The translations under genes and the position numbers were made by a program. Below the pieces are notes generated by a model. That model worked only from the letters and a program-made list of their open reading frames with translations, was not told the DNA's origin and did no database searches. Positions 57,000 through 64,000 of a DNA stretch of 64,000 bases are shown here, piece by piece (position 1 is the first letter of the stretch; each line of letters starts with the position of its first letter). The stretch spans positions 186,991-250,990 of the forward strand of contig MU400549.1 of assembly GCA_022578965.1 (NCBI GenBank), in the 5' to 3' direction. The stretch comes from Xylaria sp. FL1777. Taxonomy: Eukaryota; Ascomycota; Sordariomycetes; Xylariales; Xylariaceae.

Positions 57000-58813
57000 G
57001 GTGTAGGAAGATTATACTGTCAACGCCGACTGCAATTAGTTCAGATATAGATGGAGAAGGCTAGAATAGGAAGTGAGGCTAGTCAGGTTGAGGGGTGGCA
57101 TCAACTCGGCGCAACACAGGCCAGCTCTGCCCGATAGCGGGAGCTCCAACAAGCTACATTGCGGTTCAAAAAGAAAAAGGAGAGAGGACACTGAATTGCC
57201 AATAGAAATCGTCGTACTCACAAGCAGCAACAGAAGCGGCAACAATTATAGAGGTCACGACCGGGTGTTAATATGGGAGGATGTAGCGGGGGTATTGCCA
57301 CTGGCTGTACCTGCAATTTGGCGAGGAAAAGTTGCTGCACCGATGCACAAATTGATGCCAATTGTTTGGCTAGGGCTACCGCAGGTGGCCCGACCGCCCA
57401 CAGCTGTATGCGTAGGGTAGGTACCTACTTAAGTACCTAACTACTAGACATACCGTGCTTAAGCAGAATTCTAGCCACACCTCAACTGCACCATTAGGTT
57501 ACCGGCTACAGTAATACCTAGTCTCCTCGTTAAGTGGTTTCTACCTATTATCAGTATACTACTACCCCGCCAAGCCCCACCTCAATGTCCGTCCATTTTA
57601 TGATTGCATCATGGTCTTACAGCTTCACCACGGCAACACCTCGTAGACTTAGAAAGGAAACGCTTATAGAGTGAATGAAGTGATGGCCAGTTTACTTTTC
57701 TAGATTATAGTAAGTAAATACTATGTAGTTATACTTTTTTCCTACACTACTTTCTTGTGTGTAGTTATCCGTGTACTTTTTACCTTAGATTACCTTACTT
57801 AGCTACCTAAGTATCTACTTTGATTACACCTGCTGTTTTAAAGTAAAGTTAATTAATATCAATATTCATCTCTCTAACAACAGCTTAGAGAAATAATTTC
57901 ATCTGCTCACTTTGTATAGCCCGTTACTATTGAATGCAATGTGCCCATTGTGAATAATATAGCACCTCATTGAGCAGCAAGCAACATTATTACATGTTCC
58001 TTCATGTCAGTTGGTTAGGGTGTTGTATTAGCACATTAGTTATACAAGGGTCATGAGTTCAAGGTTTGATCCTTATACCTACTTGGTAACATGTTTAAAA
58101 CTACCTAGGTAGGTAGTTGATATAAGTTTATATAGTTATATAACTAACTACATAGTTTCATATACATTATAGGACACAATGGGCTTAGTATGAGGCAAGG
58201 AAATTATACTGTTGCGCAATGAGGTACTAAAGAAGGCACATAAACAGCCTGGATAAGTACAGAAGGTATGTAATCTGTCACTCTAATTACTTAAGTACAT
58301 TTGCCTCTCGAGTAATTATACATATTTGCAAGCACCTACTTACTTACTAATTATAGTTTACATATTAGACATGGTATATTTGAGACGAATGGCGAATTAG
58401 TTGTATTGTATTTATTTAGCTCTTTTGAGCATTTTCAACCCCCAACTTCACTGGAGAAGAGGTACAGGCTATTGCATGAGACATGACAAGTATCGAGGCA
58501 CCTATGATGGTGTAGAGAGACACAACGGTGGAGTCCATCCCTCTGGTCTGCTGTCCCGTCCTGCACAATCGCAACATAGATACCCGAGAACACGTCGCCA
58601 AAAAAAACATGGTTGTGAATTGTCCTAATCATTGACGCCGGTCACCTCAGAAATACGTTTTGTGTGACATACAGGTCTTGCCAGAAGATGCAGCAAAAGG
58701 AATCCGTCAAACCCCGTGCCCATGTGCCATGCAGACCGAAACCGCTCCCGCCGTGAGAGCCTCTTCATCCTTCGTCAGAAATCGAGCGCCGCCCCCTTCT
58801 ATCCCCCTCGAAT
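57000..58813. other. AT-rich intergenic region
   Basis: Promoter of the NAC gene at the left end, then a markedly AT-rich stretch (about 57.4-58.4 kb) with TACC/TAGG words, TATA-rich DNA and a tRNA-like segment near 58.0 kb. No protein-coding gene seen. Confidence 0.55.
57998..58079 (+). repeat. tRNA-like segment, possible SINE or decayed tRNA
   Basis: An A-box-like TGTCAGTTGGTTAGGG is followed about 35 bases later by B-box-like GAGTTCAAGG/GGTTTGATCC, the spacing of a Pol III internal promoter. The acceptor and T stems do not pair well, so this is not a functional tRNA. It resembles the head of a tRNA-derived SINE or an old tRNA relic. Confidence 0.35.
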
Positions 58814-59330
58814 CTATGCCGCCGCTTTGACCTTGGCCAGAGCTTTGCGTACCTCGTATCGCTGCTGCTTCTTGGCACGGAGGAGCTGGAAGCGTTGGAA
58901 GTCGGTCAGGGCTTTTCGGCGCTCCGTCCGCTGGCTGCGCTGAGCCCACTTGCTGGCCTGCCACTTCTTATCGATCTCGGCCTTCTCCCAGAACTTCTTT
59001 AGTGTGCCGGTTCGGAGGGCACGGGGTATCTCGAGACTGAGTTCGGTGAGAAACACATCGGATAGGGCGATGGGTCCCTTTGGTACAACGAGCTTCTCGT
59101 CGGCGCTGGGTCCATCAACCAGAACCTATATGTAGATTGCCAAGTCAATCACCGCTTCTTATTTATGCTCGGTCGCCGGGTTTCTCTATAGGCCAGGCGA
59201 AACTTACGCGCTTCTCGGAGATGATCTCGACGATGGCGGCGATCCGGCCAGTGTAGGGGCCGTTGTTGATGAGGACGAGGCGGCCGACCTCGACGGTTCG
59301 CCACGACGGGGACTCAACGGACGCAGACAT
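58814..59330 (-). CDS. RPL14: 60S ribosomal protein eL14
   Basis: Large-subunit ribosomal protein. Two exons, 59330-59208 and 59125-58814, with an 82-base intron (GTAAGT donor, TATAG acceptor) joining IVEIISEKR to VLVDGPSADEK; 144 residues. The N-terminal KOW-like SH3 fold (RTVEVGRLVLINNGPYTGRI) and the basic C-terminal helix (AQRSQRTERRKALTDFQRFQ, then AKKQQRYEVRKALAKVKAAA) are both typical. Confidence 0.96.
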
Positions 59331-60936
59331 AATGACAGGTTACTATGTAGTCGACTGTCAGAGAAGTGCAACAAGTAAATACGGGTTTGCTGTCGGGAAA
59401 TATAGCAGAGAGACGCGTGGCGGAAATCCGAAGCTTAGGATGTGCAATGTGCAGTCATTTAGTTATCGAATGAGGACTCGAAGCGTAGGAATTGGGGCTG
59501 ATTCGTAGTGCGCAGACAGTACCCGAGTAGAGCAGAGATAGAGACGGGGGGTGGTCGTATAGTTAGTTGTACTTACAGATTGAGTGTATGGTGAAGAATG
59601 TCGCAATGTGAGGCTCAATCGTAGTCGTCTTGCTGGCAGTCGTTGGAGGGGATTCCGGGATGATGGATTTTTGTCCGCACTTTCTCAAAATTTCCTGTGT
59701 GCACCAAACCTAGGCGTAGCAGCCGCTACCGAACCGCCAGCTGCCAGCCACGAGCGGCGGCACTTGCCAGCGAATCATATCGCGTCCAGGCCTTGTCCAA
59801 TCAAAGAGGGCAATTCTGTGGATATTTAATGGTGGCTCTCATTGGCTCCACTGAAAATATTTCAACAGCTACAAAACAAGCCAACCAACCTCACCAGTTT
59901 TTCTTCAAAAGCTTTCTTCTGTTACCCAATTACACCCTCTTCAGCCAGCAGTTAGGAACCCTTGGACATATTTCTTCGTGGTAGCTTTACAGGTAAGCAT
60001 CGTCTACCCTTCTTTTTGCTCTCCATTCTTCCATTTGCTTCTGATGAGGTAATTTGCGATTGATTCTACTTCGATGGCGCTCTCGCCGGAGCTGCTATAT
60101 CGGGCAGAAAGCTGATAGTGAATTCTTACATATTCTGACAGCCTTCAGAGTTATTCATGGACTGTTGAGATGTTGATCTTGAATCCTTGCTAATCAGAAT
60201 CCAGGTCAACTTGTCAGCGGCCGTGAGTGCACTCGAAAGGTTTCAACCAGGTGTCTGGTCAGCTACATACCTATGCAAGAGTAATCCTGTTCTCGTTGAT
60301 AATCACCTGGTTGGTTTCACGTGGTTATCGGCCCTCTCAATGTCGTACAGCCTAAAGACTGTGTTGGTAGTGGATTTCCTAAGTCATGTCAACATCGCAT
60401 ATAGCTAATACATAATGTACACGCAATGAATGCAGAAAAAGGTCCTTGTCCCTGCCTTGTCCGCTGAAACACATCACGTTGTAGAACCGTCAAGTCATGG
60501 CCAGTTTTTGCCAATATAATAGCATATTCTATGCGGGTTCTAAAAGAGTTGATCCGATTAGCAGCTGACAGTCAGAGCAAGCGTCTGGACAGTTTGGTCG
60601 AGTGCCTATGCTGAGCTATGTTCGGCAACCATTACAAATTAGATCTCGTCGAGTCTACCTATCGACAGATCTCAAAACCACAACGGCGCCGGTGTTCTGG
60701 GCGCCCGATGCATAAACGCAGATGCTCTTAACGCCTTCTATGGTACATGAACGCCTTGCATCACCTGGGTATATCTGCAGCCTGAGGCTGGTGGGCACAA
60801 ATGAAAACAAATTCAAGTCCGCATTCCCAGATCCCAGATCATCAACTATCAAGACCGGTGGTCGTAATATGACCAGGTCGAAAACAAAACCACCCATCCA
60901 TTTGCCGTGTACAGTCGAGGTCTGGGTGCCCGCCAA
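59331..60936. other. intergenic region between eL14 and the RBR ligase
   Basis: No protein gene recognised. The part upstream of eL14 is its promoter. On the plus strand from about 59.87 kb a TTTACAG/GTAAGC donor-like site at 59988 is followed by intron-like sequence, which leaves open a spliced non-coding transcript. Confidence 0.45.
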
Positions 60937-63054
60937 TCACTCATCCACAGTGGCGATGCCATCATCAAATATCCCTTTCTCCTGCGGCCACTCTAGTGGG
61001 GGCAATAAGTTGTACCTGAGACCTCGTTCATTCTCCAGTTCTTTGCGCATGATTTCAATTTCCAGTCTCCAACGTGTCTCGAGCGTTGATTGGCGCGTAT
61101 TGAATGTCATGGCTAAGATGTCCTCTTCATCCGCAAAGTCCGACTCGAGATGCTCTACCTCTTTAGTGTTCTTATCCATCAGTCGTCCCAGCTCACATTC
61201 TTGTCTCTCCAGCAGCTGCTCCAAGGCTTTGGCCTGCCGGTCTCGCATCACGTTGATCTTAGCCTGATGCAGTTGCTTCATGTTCTTTTCGATACTATAC
61301 TGTTGTCCAAGTTCACGCAGATCCCTTTCAGTCACGACCCGGGAGGGCATCTCTGAAGTTGGGTTGTGACCCAAACCGTCGCAATAGGCCTCCATATGCT
61401 TGAGTCGTACTCGCACGTGTCTCTCACTCTGTTCAAGCGTACAGCGTAACTCCATCTCGGCAGCCACTTGTCGATCTTCAAGGTTGCCAGACGTCTTGGC
61501 GTGCCGCTCGAGCATCTTCTCTATGGCCGCAGAGTGTTTTTCGACAAGAGCTACCTTCTGTTGTGCGTGCCGTGTCCAAAGGAGCCATTTCGATTTCTGT
61601 TCGAATGCTCCGAATCGCTCCATCTCCTTGGTCTGTTGAGCACGTAAAGCCTTGAACTCGTCACAGTCTTGTGTTCGCTCCTCGGCAGCGAGTTCCTCAG
61701 CTGCTTCCTTCGCCGCCGCCTCTTGTTTGACAGCTTCTTCAGCCTCGAGCGCAGCGACACGCGCTTCTTCTTCTTGCCTTCTCCGTTCCATCTCCTCGTC
61801 GCCGTTGCAGAAATTAGGGCACCCGACAGTGGGATCCCAGACAGCGCCACAGATATAGCAGAACTGAGCGCGGCACCTGCACGTCATATGGGTGCACCCA
61901 TAGGTAAGCTCGACCAAGGTGCGGCACTTATAGCACCTCCGCCAGCCCGACCTTTCGCCTATTTTCAGCACGGCGTCCAATTCCCAATCGTTTGGGCAAT
62001 CTTGGCCATTGGGGTGAGCATCTCTCTTACACATCACACACACCCGCGTCCTACATTTTCGACACACAGCTTTGAACGGGTGTTTCGGATCAACCTTGGC
62101 GCGTGGTGGAATGAATTCCCCACATGAAGGGTTCGAGCAAAAGACCCGAGTCTCCCACGGGGTGCTGAATTGGAGAACTGCCTTCAAGAACTTGGTCTGC
62201 TCTTCTCGGGAGAGTATCGACTTGACGACGGAGCTCGGTATGGGTTGTGTGCAACAGCGTGGTGGCATATGAGCTTCTTCGGCCGTGGCTTGATTGATCA
62301 TGATCCGTAAACAGGTTGGACAGTAGCTGTGGCCACAAGGCAGTTTTTGCAACTGTTGGCTAGGTCGTATGTCTTCTCGGCATGCGCTGCAGGAGCTATA
62401 GAGCAAGTGTTAGGAAGTCTCCTGTCCGCTTCCCACCTTATATCGCCCAGTAGCCAATGCAAAATTAACTTACATGATCGAGGGTTCGGACGGAGAGGCC
62501 GGTTTCCTTCTGCCACGCAGTTTTGAGACGCCTTCTCGAATTGCATTATACCTTTTTTTCGTGCACATACTGAAAATGCTCGGCGTTGACTCAACATGCG
62601 TGGATGCTGCGAATCTGGACGGGCCAAGGGTCGGCTCGATATGAGACAAGTAGCTCTCGTATTGCGCAAATGTCAGCCCGCGCGACCGTCTTCTCGTGAG
62701 GATCTTGCCACTATGGTTGTAGCCATTGTGCGACGAATGCGAGGTCATGGTAGTGCTTGCAGACGCCCCAGACCCGGTTGAGATCGTTCGCACATGAGCG
62801 GTATCGATGGTCGCAGGGGACTCGGCGCCCGAGGTACCGTGGTTGTCAGGCGTTGAACCAGCTGAGGCCGGACGGGAGAAGGAGATGCCCAGTTGTGCGG
62901 CCTTCGCAATGAGGCCGTTGAAGTAAGCGTTGTGGTTGTCCACGGATAGTTGGAGCACCTCATCCTGGTAATCGGCATCTCGAAGCTCGGGCAGGGTGTC
63001 GGCAATGCCAGTAGACCGATCTGGCAACGGTGAGGTCCGCGGCAACCGAGCCAT
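60937..63054 (-). CDS. RBR (RING-IBR-RING2) E3 ubiquitin ligase with long coiled coil
   Basis: Predicted RING/HECT-hybrid ubiquitin ligase. Two exons, 63054-62474 and 62395-60937, with a 78-base intron (GTAAGT donor, CTAAC branch, TATAG acceptor); about 679 residues. The ATG at 63054 (MARLPRTSPLP) is preferred because the longer frame upstream begins only with TTG. RING1 starts right after the splice (CSACRED..CGHSYCPTC, about 196-243), the IBR follows (FCSNPSCGEF..CRKCRTRVCVMC, about 280-328), then RING2 (CYKCRTLVELTYGCTHMTC..CYICG). The Cys of YGCTHM, about residue 361, matches the catalytic position of RBR enzymes. From about 383 to 650 the chain is a long charged coiled coil. The first 193 residues are Ser/Thr-rich with no known domain. 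Confidence 0.93.
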
Positions 63055-64000
63055 GGCAGGCGACAGAGAACGAAAGAGAGGAACCGAGAGAAAGGAAGAA
63101 GAAAGAGAGAAAAAAAGAGGGAAGAAACCCAAGCAGGGTATAGTTCAAACAGCTGGAATCATCATCCGATGATCAGCAGCACGGGTGCGTGCAGTGGGAG
63201 AAACGCTGCCAATGTATGTGGCCAGCTAGGTAGGTAGATAGGTAGGCAGTACCGGCGAGTGCCAGGCGGCACTACACTACCTGCACCGGGCAGAAATTGT
63301 GCGTGGTGCGGGGCCACGATAGTTTCCAGATCTACATACGTATAGGCATGCTACCACTGTATGTCCTGCCAGCATGTACATGTAAGTAGGCACTTGATCC
63401 CTGTGCTGCCCTGGAGTGCGGGCGGGCGGGTCAGTAGCGGGTGATGCCTGGTGGGGTACACCTTTATCTAGAGACTAGCAGGTACCTACATACAGCGTAG
63501 GTAGGCAGATAGCCTGTAAGGTAGGTACTAGTCTAGGGATGATGAGATCTATGACGACCGAATTACCCACCCAGGTACGTACAGTACCGGTATTACACAG
63601 CACACTGGGTAGTCTCAGGAAACCTGCACTATTCCACCTACAACCGCCAACTCGAAAGTACTGCAGGAGAGGGAATTTTTTGTTTGTTGTAGGTAATGGT
63701 ATTGTCAATGCCCTAGTAGCGGCAATATGTTCTGAGGCAGTGTTGTGTCCTTGGATAGTATGTGGACAAACAGCGGGGGATGCTAAGATAAGAATCTGGA
63801 ACTTCAACTTCCAACTTCTTACTATAAACACAGAAAGGGCATGAGAGGATCCTTTCGGCTAGTTAGAGGTTGTCTTAACAGACTGCGTAGGTACCTACCT
63901 ACTGTAGGCGACATGGAACCTAGACGAATTGGACGGCAACTCGGCCAACAGAATCTCCCGGTAGGCTGGAATGCTATGCTGTAGCACTACACACAGCACC
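63055..64000. other. right flank
   Basis: Promoter and leader of the RBR ligase gene (purine-rich near 63.06-63.12 kb), then TAGGTA-rich DNA with an ACTGCGTA copy at 63882. No gene seen to the window end. Confidence 0.5.

Noticed and set aside
60722..61267. 181-codon plus-strand frame
   Set aside because: Mostly antisense to the RBR ligase coiled-coil region; composition mirrors that gene.

Overview
The window reads as nuclear DNA of a filamentous ascomycete (Pezizomycotina, most likely a Sordariomycete). The genes have short introns (about 50-250 bases) with GTAAGT-like donors, CTAAC/CTAAT branch sites and YAG acceptors. Fungal-specific families are present (fused lycopene cyclase/phytoene synthase, fungal annexin, RGG-tailed cryptochrome-DASH), and the long intergenic DNA is littered with TACC/TAGG and TAC..GTA motifs. 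The species cannot be named from this. No rRNA, intact tRNA, CRISPR array or recognisable transposon open reading frame was found.

Layout. About 1-3.1 kb: nothing recognised. 3.1-4.6 kb (-): C2H2 transcription factor. 4.6-15.3 kb: gene-empty. 15.3-16.9 kb (-): GPI2/PIG-C. 16.9-21.4 kb: gene-empty. 21.4-22.3 kb (+): small single-pass membrane protein of unknown function. 24.1-26.7 kb (+): long annexin. 27.2-36.9 kb: light/carotenoid block, with phytoene desaturase (carB type, -), bifunctional lycopene cyclase/phytoene synthase (carRA type, -), a hotdog thioesterase (+) and cryptochrome-DASH (-). 36.9-41.2 kb: gene-empty. 41.2-43.2 kb (+): C2H2 zinc-finger protein with an N-terminal membrane segment. 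44.8-46.2 kb (+): secreted alpha/beta-hydrolase-like protein. 46.9-63.1 kb: six genes all on the - strand (EAF elongation factor, F-box protein, ATP synthase subunit d, NAC alpha, ribosomal protein eL14, RBR E3 ligase).

How the genes work together. carRA and carB supply successive steps of carotenoid synthesis (phytoene synthesis, desaturation, cyclisation). They sit in tandem, with a blue-light flavoprotein gene 3 kb away. GATC sites, the core bound by White Collar-type complexes, cluster upstream of carRA and carB. No opsin (carO) or carotenoid oxygenase (carX) gene is visible, so the classical Fusarium cluster is at best partial here. The right third is housekeeping: mitochondrial ATP synthase, the ribosome and nascent-chain complex, Pol II elongation and ubiquitin ligation.

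The items most worth a second look are the membrane-anchored zinc-finger protein, the carotenoid/cry-DASH block with its GATC clusters, a dispersed 9-mer (TACGCAGTA) confined to the gene-empty stretches, a long AAG/CTT repeat inside an F-box gene intron, and a tRNA-like SINE candidate near 58 kb. Exon joins were read by eye from splice consensus and family similarity recalled from memory; no search was run.
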